Assembly (NCBI GenBank): GCA_947374125.1
Contig: CANCAR010000004.1
Location: forward strand, 1 to 31,715
Length of the DNA stretch: 31,715 nt
From: Hyphomicrobiales bacterium
Lineage (GTDB): Bacteria > Pseudomonadota > Alphaproteobacteria > Rhizobiales > Beijerinckiaceae
Reading direction: 5' to 3'
Made by a program: the position numbers and the translations under genes. Positions 8,052 to 15,267 of this stretch are shown here, piece after piece. Positions within the stretch are counted from its first letter, which is position 1; the number at the start of each line of letters is the position of its first letter. The notes under the pieces are model-generated. The model did not search any database. It was not told where the DNA came from and was given only the letters and a program-made list of their open reading frames with translations.

Positions 8052-9248
8052 ATGTCACACTCACACAAGCCGGCCCAATTCCAGTGGGATGATCCCTTCC
8101 TACTCGATGACCAACTCACCGAAGATGAGCGAATGATCCGCGACACGGCGCGCGATTATGCGCAGGAGAAGCTGCAACCGCGCATCGTCAAAGCTTACGC
8201 CAATGAAACAACAGAGCGCGGCATTTTCAATGAGATGGGCGCGATGGGCCTTTTGGGCGTGACGCTGCCGGAGGAATATGGCTGCGCGAACGCTAACTAT
8301 GTCTCCTACGGTCTGGTGGCCCGGGAAGTAGAGCGCGTTGACTCTGGCTATCGCTCGATGATGAGCGTGCAATCCTCGCTCGTGATGTATCCGATCTATG
8401 CCTATGGCTCGGAGGCGCAGCGCAAGAAATATCTGCCCAAGCTCGCCTCGGGCGAATGGGTGGGATGTTTCGGGCTGACCGAGCCCGACGCAGGCTCTGA
8501 CCCAGCGGGCATGAAAACCCGCGTTGAGAAGGTGGCGGACGGCTACAAGCTCAATGGCGCCAAGATGTGGATCTCGAATTCGCCGATTGCCGATGTGTTT
8601 GTGGTCTGGGCCAAATCAGCAGCGCATGACAATGAAATTCGGGGCTTCGTGCTTGAAAAGGGCATGAAGGGACTATCGGCTCCGAAGATTGAAGGCAAGC
8701 TGTCGCTTCGTGCCTCGATCACCGGCGAAATCGTGATGGAAGACGTGATCGTCGGCGAAGAGCATCTCTTGCCGAACGTCTCGGGGTTGAAGGGGCCGTT
8801 CGGCTGTTTGAACCGCGCGCGCTACGGCATTTCATGGGGCGTGTTGGGAGCCGCAGAAGACTGCATGCACCGCGCCCGCCAATATACGCTCGACCGCGTG
8901 CAATTCGGCAAGCCCTTGGCACAGACGCAGTTGATCCAGAAAAAGCTCGCGGACGCGATGACCGAAATTGCTTTGGGCTTACAAGGCTCGCTGCAAGTGG
9001 GTCGTTTGATGGATCAGGGCAAGTTTGCGCCGGAGATGATCTCCATCGTCAAGCGCAACAATTGCGGCAAGGCTTTGGATATTGCGCGGGCGGCGCGTGA
9101 CATGCATGGCGGCAACGGGATTAGCCAAGAATACCATGTGATGCGCCATGCGCAGAACTTGGAGACGGTGAATACCTATGAGGGCACCCATGATGTGCAC
9201 GCGCTGATTTTGGGGCGTGCGATTACGGGGCTTCAGGCGTTTTTCTGA
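8052..9248 (+). CDS. gcdH: Glutaryl-CoA dehydrogenase
   Basis: This 398-residue FAD enzyme oxidises and decarboxylates glutaryl-CoA to crotonyl-CoA, passing electrons to ETF. The diagnostic GCDH features are present: the glutaryl carboxylate-binding Arg101 in SGYRSMMSVQSSLVM, the FAD/substrate motif CFGLTEPDAGSDP, and catalytic Glu377 in NTYEGTHDVHALILGRAITG, placed as in GCDH and unlike several other acyl-CoA dehydrogenases. The start at 8052 is chosen over an in-frame upstream ATG at 8028 because that one lies inside the preceding gene, whereas AAGGAA at 8040-8045 is correctly placed for 8052. It is tightly linked to the ALDH7-type gene upstream. A 120-bp palindromic element separates it from the CoA-transferase gene that follows. 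Confidence 0.95.
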   Translation: MSHSHKPAQFQWDDPFLLDDQLTEDERMIRDTARDYAQEKLQPRIVKAYANETTERGIFNEMGAMGLLGVTLPEEYGCANANYVSYGLVAREVERVDSGYRSMMSVQSSLVMYPIYAYGSEAQRKKYLPKLASGEWVGCFGLTEPDAGSDPAGMKTRVEKVADGYKLNGAKMWISNSPIADVFVVWAKSAAHDNEIRGFVLEKGMKGLSAPKIEGKLSLRASITGEIVMEDVIVGEEHLLPNVSGLKGPFGCLNRARYGISWGVLGAAEDCMHRARQYTLDRVQFGKPLAQTQLIQKKLADAMTEIALGLQGSLQVGRLMDQGKFAPEMISIVKRNNCGKALDIARAARDMHGGNGISQEYHVMRHAQNLETVNTYEGTHDVHALILGRAITGLQAFF

Positions 9249-9257
9249 TTTTTTAAA

Positions 9258-9377
9258 CCGTCATTGCGAGCGGGAGGGTAGCAACCTAGCGAATGATTTT
9301 TATGAGAGTGCAGCGTTTATTCGGCACTTTATCCTGAACCATCATCTGGGTTGCTTCGCATTCGCTCGCAATGACGG
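9258..9377. repeat. 120-bp intergenic palindromic element (MITE/REP-like)
   Basis: The outer 15 bases, CCGTCATTGCGAGCG at 9258-9272, are repeated as a perfect reverse complement at 9363-9377. Similarity continues inward to about 32 bases per arm through a shared AGCAACC block, with several mismatches. The CGTCATTGCGAGCG end is familiar from interspersed palindromic repeats in many proteobacterial genomes. It fills nearly the whole gap between gcdH and the CoA-transferase gene and contains no coding sequence. I saw no second copy in this window. In RNA it would fold into a long hairpin, so it might affect read-through or stability of the operon message. Confidence 0.75.
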
Positions 9378-9401
9378 ATATATTTCCGAATGGAAGTTGT
9401 G

Positions 9402-10583
9402 ATGTCCTCACCCAAACCCCTTTCCGGTATTCGCGTTCTGGAACTTGCGCGTATTCTGGCCGGTCCCTGGATTGGCCAGACGCTGGCCGATCTGGGTGCG
9501 GATGTTGTGAAAGTGGAGCGACCGGGCGCGGGCGATGATACGCGCACATGGGGGCCACCCTTCGTTGCAGCAACAGATGGCGGTGATCTCTCAGCCGCCT
9601 ATTTCCATGCGTGCAATAGGGGCAAGCGGTCGATTGCGGTTGATTTCGAAACGGCTGAAGGTCAGGCGACCATTCGGAAGTTGGCAGCCAATGCTGATGT
9701 GCTGATTGAAAACTTCAAGGTCGGCGGACTTAAAAAATACGGCCTCGATTATGAAAGCCTTAAAGCCGTCAATCCAAAACTAATTTATTGCTCGGTAACG
9801 GGCTTTGGCCAGAACGGCCCTTATGCCGAGCGCGCGGGCTATGATTTTATGATCCAAGCCATGGGCGGCATTATGGATTTAACCGGTGCACCTGATGGCG
9901 AGCCGCAAAAAATCGGCGTGGCGTTTGCGGATATTTTTACGGGTGTTTACGGCGTGATCGGTATTCAGGCCGCCTTGCGGCAGCGGGACATGACAGGGCA
10001 GGGCGCGCATGTCGATATGGCTTTGCTCGATACGCAGGTCAGCGTTCTGGCCAATCAGGCGTTGAATTTTCTGGTTTCGGGCAATTCACCACGGCGGCTT
10101 GGCAATGCGCATCCCAATATTGTGCCCTATCAGGTGTTTCCGGTGTCGGATGGGCATATCGTGATCGCGGTGGGGAATGACGGGCAGTTTAAAAAGCTCT
10201 GTCAGGTTTTAGGCGAGCCTGCGCTCGCGGATAATCCAGATTATGCGACGAACCCGTTGCGCGTGAAGCATCGTGTACCGCTTTGCGCGCGGGTTGCCGG
10301 GTTAACGGGATCGTTTACGCGCGACCAATTGCTTGCGGCCTTAGAGCGCGCGGGTGTCCCCGCCGGGCCGATCAATACGGTGGCGGATGTGTTTGCCGAT
10401 CAGCAGGTGATCGCGCGGGGCATGCGGGTTGATTTGACCAATCCCGAGGCGGTAGCCGGTAGTGTGCCGAGCGTGCGGACGCCGATCGTGATTGACGGCA
10501 CCCCTATGGTAGCGGATCGTCCCTCGCCGCGTTTGGGTGCGGATACGGAAACCGTTCTGGCTGATAGAGCTTGGGGCGGGTAG
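9402..10583 (+). CDS. CaiB/BaiF class III CoA-transferase, possible succinyl-CoA:glutarate CoA-transferase
   Basis: The protein has 393 residues, the normal family length. It opens with LSGIRVLELARILAGPWIGQTLADLGADVVKVE, the family signature. The nucleophilic aspartate is most likely Asp177 in VAFADIFTGVYG, and NRGKRSIAVDF and LIENFKVGGLKKYGLDY are also conserved. Such enzymes move CoA between carboxylic acids through an aspartyl-CoA thioester. Because it follows glutaryl-CoA dehydrogenase, and relatives of human SUGCT share this neighbourhood, activation of glutarate with succinyl-CoA is the best guess. The ATG at 9402 follows GGAAG by 5 nt; an in-frame ATG at 9390 is less well supported. 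The ThDP enzyme gene begins 24 bp downstream on the same strand. Confidence 0.88.
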   Translation: MSSPKPLSGIRVLELARILAGPWIGQTLADLGADVVKVERPGAGDDTRTWGPPFVAATDGGDLSAAYFHACNRGKRSIAVDFETAEGQATIRKLAANADVLIENFKVGGLKKYGLDYESLKAVNPKLIYCSVTGFGQNGPYAERAGYDFMIQAMGGIMDLTGAPDGEPQKIGVAFADIFTGVYGVIGIQAALRQRDMTGQGAHVDMALLDTQVSVLANQALNFLVSGNSPRRLGNAHPNIVPYQVFPVSDGHIVIAVGNDGQFKKLCQVLGEPALADNPDYATNPLRVKHRVPLCARVAGLTGSFTRDQLLAALERAGVPAGPINTVADVFADQQVIARGMRVDLTNPEAVAGSVPSVRTPIVIDGTPMVADRPSPRLGADTETVLADRAWGG

Positions 10584-10607
10584 CGGTTAGAAGAACAGGA
10601 CAACACC

Positions 10608-12302
10608 ATGACGGATCAAACCTCGCGCACTGGCGGCCAATTGATTGTCGATGCTTTGCAAGCCCAAGGCGTCGAGCATGTGTTTTGCGTGCCGGGCGAG
10701 AGTTATCTTGCAGTCCTTGACGCGCTGCATGATGCCTCAATCAACGTCACCGTGTGCCGTCAGGAAGGCGGCGCGGTGATGATGGCGGACGCAACGGCGC
10801 GGCTGACGGGACGGCCTGGCATTGCCATGGTGACGCGCGGGCCGGGGGCTACCAATGCCTCACCTGGTATCCATATTGCCGAGCATGACAGCGTGCCGTT
10901 GATCCTGTTTGTCGGACAAATCGAAAGCGGCATGAAGGAGCGCGGCGCGTTCCAAGAGATGGATTACAAAGCGTTTTTCGGCTCCACCGCCAAATGGGTG
11001 ACGGAAATTACCGATCCCGCGCGGGTGCCAGAGATCCTCTCGCGGGCTTTCCATGTTGCGATGCAGGGTCGCCCCGGTCCGGTAGTGATCGCCCTGCCTG
11101 AGGATATGTTGACGGCGGTCGCCTCCGTTACGCCAGCGCCACGGGTTGAGCCGATTGAGACTTGGCCGGGCCTAACGCAAATGGCGGAACTGCAAAAAAT
11201 GCTATGGGCAGCAAAACGCCCGATTGCGATCTTGGGCGGCTCGGGTTGGTCGGAGAAAGCGCGGGCGTCGGTCACGCGGTTTGCCGAGCGGTTTGAATTG
11301 CCGGTCGCAACCTCATTTCGCCGTGCAATGTTGTTTTCCGGCGATCACCCGAATTATGCGGGTGAAATCGGCATTGGGCCCAATCCTAAACTAAAGGCGC
11401 GGATTGAGGGTGCGGATTTGGTGCTGCTGATCGGGGGACGCATGGCGGAAATGCCGAGCCAAGCCTATACACTGTTCGATATTCCGGTGCCGAGGCAGAA
11501 TTTTGTGCATGTCCATGCCGATGCCGAAGAGCTTGGTCGGGTGTATCATCCGACCCTTGGCATTCACGCTACGCCAAAGGCCTTTGCGGCAGCCATTGAG
11601 ACCTTGCAGCCACCAAATACAATTCCATGGGCCGGTGCGTGCACAGCTGCGCGCGACGAATATCTCGCATGGACCGATACGATCCCGACCGTGCCGGGGG
11701 ATTTCCAGATTGCGCAGGCCATGCGCTGGCTCAGGGACCGGATACCGGCAGACACCGTCATCACCAATGGGGCGGGGAATTACGCGATTTGGCCGCAAAG
11801 GTTTTTGCGCTTCCGGAACTATGGTACGCAGGTGGCACCAAATTCCGGCTCTATGGGCTTTGGCGTTCCGGCGGCGGTTGGCGCGAAGCGCGCTTTCCCT
11901 GAGCGGATGGTGATTGCGTTTGCGGGTGATGGTTGTTTTTTGATGAATGGCCAAGAATTTGCGACCGCCGTGCAATATGATTTGGGCATTATCGTTATTG
12001 TCGTCGATAACGGGATGTATGGCACCATCCGCATGCATCAGGAGCGCGAATATCCGGGACGTGTTTCGGCCACGCAATTGAAAAATCCAGATTTTGCGGC
12101 CTATGCGCGGGCCTTTGGCGGGCATGGTGAAACCGTTCGCACGACGGACGAATTCGCCCCTGCCTTTGAACGAGCGGTGGCATCCGGCAAGCCGGCGATC
12201 ATCCATTGCTTCTTGGACCCCGAGGCGATTACGCCAGCGGCTACGCTGACCTCGCTGCGCGCCAACGCGTTAAAGCCGAAGGATTGGGCGGTTTCGCCTT
12301 AA
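10608..12302 (+). CDS. Thiamine diphosphate-dependent enzyme, acetolactate synthase large subunit-like
   Basis: This 564-residue protein has the three-domain ThDP layout: a PYR domain with the activating Glu53 in CRQEGGAVMMADATAR, a central domain around residues 190-330, and a PP domain with the cofactor motif GDG (440-442) ending in DN (467-468), where many relatives have NN. It resembles acetolactate synthase and 2-oxoacid decarboxylases, but no small regulatory subunit is adjacent, so biosynthetic IlvB is unlikely. Its place after gcdH and a glutarate-type CoA-transferase suggests it acts on a 2-oxoacid, possibly 2-oxoadipate; that is inference. CAGGA lies upstream of the ATG. Its stop shares TTAA at 12299-12302 with the convergent transaldolase gene. 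Confidence 0.82.
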   Translation: MTDQTSRTGGQLIVDALQAQGVEHVFCVPGESYLAVLDALHDASINVTVCRQEGGAVMMADATARLTGRPGIAMVTRGPGATNASPGIHIAEHDSVPLILFVGQIESGMKERGAFQEMDYKAFFGSTAKWVTEITDPARVPEILSRAFHVAMQGRPGPVVIALPEDMLTAVASVTPAPRVEPIETWPGLTQMAELQKMLWAAKRPIAILGGSGWSEKARASVTRFAERFELPVATSFRRAMLFSGDHPNYAGEIGIGPNPKLKARIEGADLVLLIGGRMAEMPSQAYTLFDIPVPRQNFVHVHADAEELGRVYHPTLGIHATPKAFAAAIETLQPPNTIPWAGACTAARDEYLAWTDTIPTVPGDFQIAQAMRWLRDRIPADTVITNGAGNYAIWPQRFLRFRNYGTQVAPNSGSMGFGVPAAVGAKRAFPERMVIAFAGDGCFLMNGQEFATAVQYDLGIIVIVVDNGMYGTIRMHQEREYPGRVSATQLKNPDFAAYARAFGGHGETVRTTDEFAPAFERAVASGKPAIIHCFLDPEAITPAATLTSLRANALKPKDWAVSP

Positions 12303-13261
12303 GCGTTGAGTTTCCTCGCCACCATCGCCTTCAGAGCGCCCAAATCCTTGGCGAAGGCGCGAATGCCTTCGGCGAGTTTTTCGGTCGCCATAGCGTCTTC
12401 ATTGAGCTGGAAACGGAAGCTGGCTTCATCGGCTTTAAGCCGATCAACGCCGTCTTTTCCGGCTTTGGTTGGATCGAGCTGACGGGGCAGGGTTGCCTCG
12501 TCTTTGGCGAGTTGCTCGAGCAGGGCGGGTGCGATCGTCAGACGGTCGCATCCGGCCAGCGCTTCAATTTCGCCCGTGTTGCGGAAGCTCGCGCCCATCA
12601 CCACTGTGTGATAGCCGTGCCGTTTGTAATAGGCGTAAATCTGGCGAACAGAGATTACGCCGGGATCGGTTTCCGCCGTGTAGGTTTTGCCTTCGTTCTT
12701 TACATACCAATCGAGAATTCGGCCGACAAAGGGCGAAATTAGAAACGCGCCCGCATCCGCGCAAGCGGCTGCTTGGACGAGGGAGAAAAGCAGCGTCAGA
12801 TTGCAATCAATGCCTTCTTTTTGAAGGATCTCGGCGGCGCGAATGCCTTCCCAGGTGGACGCCAGCTTGATCAGGATTTTCTCTTTGCCTACGCCATTGG
12901 CCGCATAGGCCGCGATAATGCCCTTGGCTTTGGCGACACTCTTTGCAGTGTCAAACGAGAGATCGGCATCGACTTCGGTCGATACCCGCCCGGGGACGAG
13001 TTTCGACAACTCGGTGCCAAAGGCTACCGCCAAACGGTCCGCAACCGCGCCGATGACCGCCTCTTGCGCGCCGGATTGCTGCTTGCCCCAAGCAATCGCA
13101 TCCGCAATTACGCCTTCATAGGCAGGCAAGGCTGCCGCTTTCAGCACAAGTGTGGGATTGGTGGTACAATCGGTGGGTTTATAGAGCCGGATCGCGTCCA
13201 TATCGCCGGTATCGGCAACAACCGTCGTCATGGCTTTGAGTTGGTCGAGTTTGCTGGTCAT
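12299..13261 (-). CDS. tal: Transaldolase
   Basis: This 320-residue protein matches the classic TalB-type length. The Schiff-base lysine is Lys132 in ILIKLASTWEG, and Asp16 lies in VVADTGD near the N-terminus. Further motifs are TDCTTNPTLV, EVDADLSFD, CNLTLLFSLVQA and FLISPFVGRILDWY. It transfers the dihydroxyacetone unit between sedoheptulose 7-phosphate and glyceraldehyde 3-phosphate in the non-oxidative pentose phosphate pathway, in the cytoplasm. It is transcribed toward the catabolic cluster and away from the M20D amidohydrolase. The ribosome binding site is weak (CCAGAG just before the ATG). No other pentose phosphate gene is nearby, so it is probably monocistronic. Confidence 0.96.
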   Translation of the reverse strand: MTSKLDQLKAMTTVVADTGDMDAIRLYKPTDCTTNPTLVLKAAALPAYEGVIADAIAWGKQQSGAQEAVIGAVADRLAVAFGTELSKLVPGRVSTEVDADLSFDTAKSVAKAKGIIAAYAANGVGKEKILIKLASTWEGIRAAEILQKEGIDCNLTLLFSLVQAAACADAGAFLISPFVGRILDWYVKNEGKTYTAETDPGVISVRQIYAYYKRHGYHTVVMGASFRNTGEIEALAGCDRLTIAPALLEQLAKDEATLPRQLDPTKAGKDGVDRLKADEASFRFQLNEDAMATEKLAEGIRAFAKDLGALKAMVARKLNA

Positions 13262-13365
13262 GCTCTGGCCGTTTATTCCGTTTGGAGTGATGCGTTAGAG
13301 GGTGTCTAGCATACGAATTCTTTCAACGGCAGTACTGCTTCTCATATCTCCCCATTTCTTCCCGC

Positions 13366-13394
13366 TTGGCTTCCGCACCGGCTTGGCAGATACT
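13366..13394 (+). promoter_or_regulatory. Possible sigma-70-type promoter for the M20D amidohydrolase gene
   Basis: TTGGCT (13366-13371) and GATACT (13389-13394) are separated by 17 bp, each matching the consensus at four of six positions. The predicted transcript would begin about 30 bp before the ATG at 13432. This is a pattern match only. Confidence 0.3.
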
Positions 13395-13431
13395 AGATCC
13401 TCACTTGCCGACCTAAACAGGAATCCCAAAA

Positions 13432-14595
13432 ATGCCCGTTCTCAACCGGATCGCTGAATTTGCCGATGAAGTCACCGCTTGGCGTCGGGATCTGCACGAG
13501 CATCCCGAGTTGGATTACGATGTGCATCGCACGGCGGGGATTGTTGCGGACAAGTTGAAAGCGTTTGGCTGCGACGAGGTGGTTACCGGCATTGGCCGTA
13601 CAGGCGTTGTGGGCGTGATCAAAGGGCGCTTGCCGGGCAACAAGGTGATCGGCCTGAGGGCCGACATGGACGCGCTGCCGATCGTTGAGGCGACGGGCAA
13701 AGCCTATGCCTCCAAAACGTCTGGTAAGATGCATGCCTGCGGCCATGATGGCCATACGTCGATGCTGTTGGGGGCCGCCAAATATCTGGCCGAAACGCGC
13801 AATTTTGCCGGAACCGCGATCGTGATTTTCCAACCGGCGGAGGAGGGCGGTGGTGGCGGCAAGGCCATGGTGGATGATGGCATGATGGCGCGGTTTAACG
13901 TCGATGAAGTCTATGGCATGCACAATCTACCCGGTATGCCGGTCGGCCAATTTGGCGTGCGGTCTGGCCCGATTATGGCGGCGGCGGATAAGTTTGAAAT
14001 CCGCGTCGAGGGCAAAGGCGCGCATGCCGCTATGCCGCATCTCTCGATTGATACCGTCTATATCGCAAGCCAATTGGTGATTGCTTTGCAGGGTATCGTT
14101 TCGCGCAATGTCGATCCCCTCGAAAGTGCGGTGTTGTCGGTGACAACGTTCAATGCAGGCGATGCGTTCAACGTGCTGCCACAGGACGCGGTGTTGCGCG
14201 GAACGGTTCGAACCTTCAATCCGGATGTTCAGGATTATGTTGAAAAGCGGATGCAGGAGGTCTCAGACGCGGTTGCCGCGATGCATGGCGCTAAGATTAC
14301 TTTGTCGTATCGACGGGGATATCCGGTAACGACGAACCACGCGGATCAAACCGAATTTGCCGCCAAGATTGCGAGCGAAATTGCAGGACCGGAGCGCGTG
14401 AACCGGGCGATTGCGCCGATGATGGGGGCCGAGGATTTCTCCTATATGCTCAATGAGCGGCCCGGCTGTTTTATTTTCGTAGGCAATGGAAATTCGGCGG
14501 GTTTGCACCATCCAGCCTATGATTTTGACGATAGTGTGATCCCTTTGGGGGTAAGCTATTGGGCACGATTGGTCGAGACGGGGTTGGCGGGGTAA
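13432..14595 (+). CDS. M20D family amidohydrolase (hippurate / N-acyl-amino-acid hydrolase-like)
   Basis: The product has 387 residues, the usual length of M20D peptidases. Metal and catalytic residues are visible: LRADMDALPI with Asp80, HACGHDGHT with Cys103 and His105, PAEEGG with Glu137 and Glu138, YGMHNLP with His164, and the late LHHPAYDFDD. The lid domain begins at FEIRVEGKGAHAAMPH. Such enzymes cleave amide bonds in N-acylated amino acids, hippurate or similar compounds in the cytoplasm. AGGAA lies 8 nt before the ATG. The gene stands alone between transaldolase and a toxin-antitoxin pair, so context does not narrow the substrate. Confidence 0.9.
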   Translation: MPVLNRIAEFADEVTAWRRDLHEHPELDYDVHRTAGIVADKLKAFGCDEVVTGIGRTGVVGVIKGRLPGNKVIGLRADMDALPIVEATGKAYASKTSGKMHACGHDGHTSMLLGAAKYLAETRNFAGTAIVIFQPAEEGGGGGKAMVDDGMMARFNVDEVYGMHNLPGMPVGQFGVRSGPIMAAADKFEIRVEGKGAHAAMPHLSIDTVYIASQLVIALQGIVSRNVDPLESAVLSVTTFNAGDAFNVLPQDAVLRGTVRTFNPDVQDYVEKRMQEVSDAVAAMHGAKITLSYRRGYPVTTNHADQTEFAAKIASEIAGPERVNRAIAPMMGAEDFSYMLNERPGCFIFVGNGNSAGLHHPAYDFDDSVIPLGVSYWARLVETGLAG

Positions 14596-14636
14596 TTGTC
14601 TTTTTTTATAGAGTTGGATGACTTCAGTGTGATTTA

Positions 14637-14653
14637 GTAGTAATATTTGCTAC
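14637..14653. promoter_or_regulatory. Candidate operator of the ParDE-type operon
   Basis: A 17-bp imperfect palindrome has GTAG and CTAC arms and six of eight pairs matched. It overlaps TAATAT (14641-14646), a likely -10 element, and ends 22 bp before the antitoxin ATG. Antitoxins with a ribbon-helix-helix domain usually repress their own promoter at such sites. No good -35 element was found at the expected distance. Confidence 0.35.
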
Positions 14654-14675
14654 CGTTATACGGGAGGACTGTTTG

Positions 14676-14954
14676 ATGTCGACGATTGAAAAATTAAGCG
14701 TAGCTGTTACGGGCGAACAGGCTTCTTCCATTCGCGCCGTCATTGCCAGCGGTGAATATGCGACGACAAGTGAGGTCGTTCGCGAAGCTTTGCGCGATTG
14801 GCAAACCAAAAGAAGCATGCGCCAAGAGGATATCGAGCGAATTCGAGCGTTGTGGGATGCTGGAATTTCCAGTGGTTCGGCTGGAGTAGTCGACTTCGAT
14901 CAACTTCGACATGAAGCGAAGGTTCGATTAGCGGAAGCTAAGAAGCGCGCTTAA
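14676..14954 (+). CDS. ParD-like type II antitoxin (ribbon-helix-helix)
   Basis: This 92-residue protein begins with the ParD/CopG-type DNA-binding segment: KLSVAVTGEQASSIRAVIAS, then GEYATTSEVVREALRDWQ, the classic ParD signature. The C-terminal half (from about residue 50) is charged and would wrap the toxin. GGGAGGA lies 7 nt before the ATG at 14676; a TTG directly upstream was rejected. The ParE-like toxin gene starts 1 bp after its stop, giving the expected antitoxin-first operon. Confidence 0.9.
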   Translation: MSTIEKLSVAVTGEQASSIRAVIASGEYATTSEVVREALRDWQTKRSMRQEDIERIRALWDAGISSGSAGVVDFDQLRHEAKVRLAEAKKRA

Positions 14955-14955
14955 A

Positions 14956-15267
14956 ATGGCGATTGTCGTTGAATGGACGCGGCAGGCTCGGCAAGATCTT
15001 TTGGATATTTACGTATTGATAGGGATCGAGCAACCGGCGGCGGCTGAACGATATTTTAATCGGATTGAGGCCAAAGTTATGCTGTTGGCAGAGCATCCCA
15101 GACTTGGGATGACCCGACCCGAAATGAGATCAAACTTACGCGTTCTGGTTGAAGAGCCCTATCTTATTTTTTACCGAACCGAACCTGAGCAAGACGACTT
15201 ACCGATTAAGTTAGTTGAAATCGTCCGCGTTGTTGACGGTCGCCGTCATTTAACCAGTGTCATTTAA
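14956..15267 (+). CDS. ParE/RelE-superfamily toxin
   Basis: This 103-residue protein has the ParE pattern: VEWTRQARQDLLDIYVLIG at the start, AAERYFNRIEAKVMLLAEHPRLGMTRPEMR in the middle and a final beta-hairpin VEIVRVVDGRRH. ParE toxins inhibit DNA gyrase, while RelE relatives cut mRNA on the ribosome; the sequence favours ParE. It is coupled to the ParD-like antitoxin immediately upstream. The reading frame is intact, so the module is presumably active. Its TAA shares TTAA at 15264-15267 with the convergent uup gene. Confidence 0.9.
   Translation: MAIVVEWTRQARQDLLDIYVLIGIEQPAAAERYFNRIEAKVMLLAEHPRLGMTRPEMRSNLRVLVEEPYLIFYRTEPEQDDLPIKLVEIVRVVDGRRHLTSVI

Noticed and set aside
7232..8146. A 304-codon minus-strand frame opposite the aldehyde dehydrogenase
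   Set aside because: The plus strand encodes a full ALDH7-type enzyme here and the minus translation has no recognisable motif.
11391..12206. A 271-codon minus-strand frame opposite the ThDP enzyme
   Set aside because: It is antisense to the PP domain, Arg/His-rich and has no motif. It is a shadow frame.
10608..12302. Biosynthetic acetolactate synthase IlvB
   Set aside because: No ilvH/ilvN small subunit or ilvC follows, and the genomic neighbours are glutarate-type catabolic genes.
12206..13309. Plus-strand frames opposite transaldolase
   Set aside because: Transaldolase on the minus strand has its full length and catalytic lysine; the plus frames are shadows.
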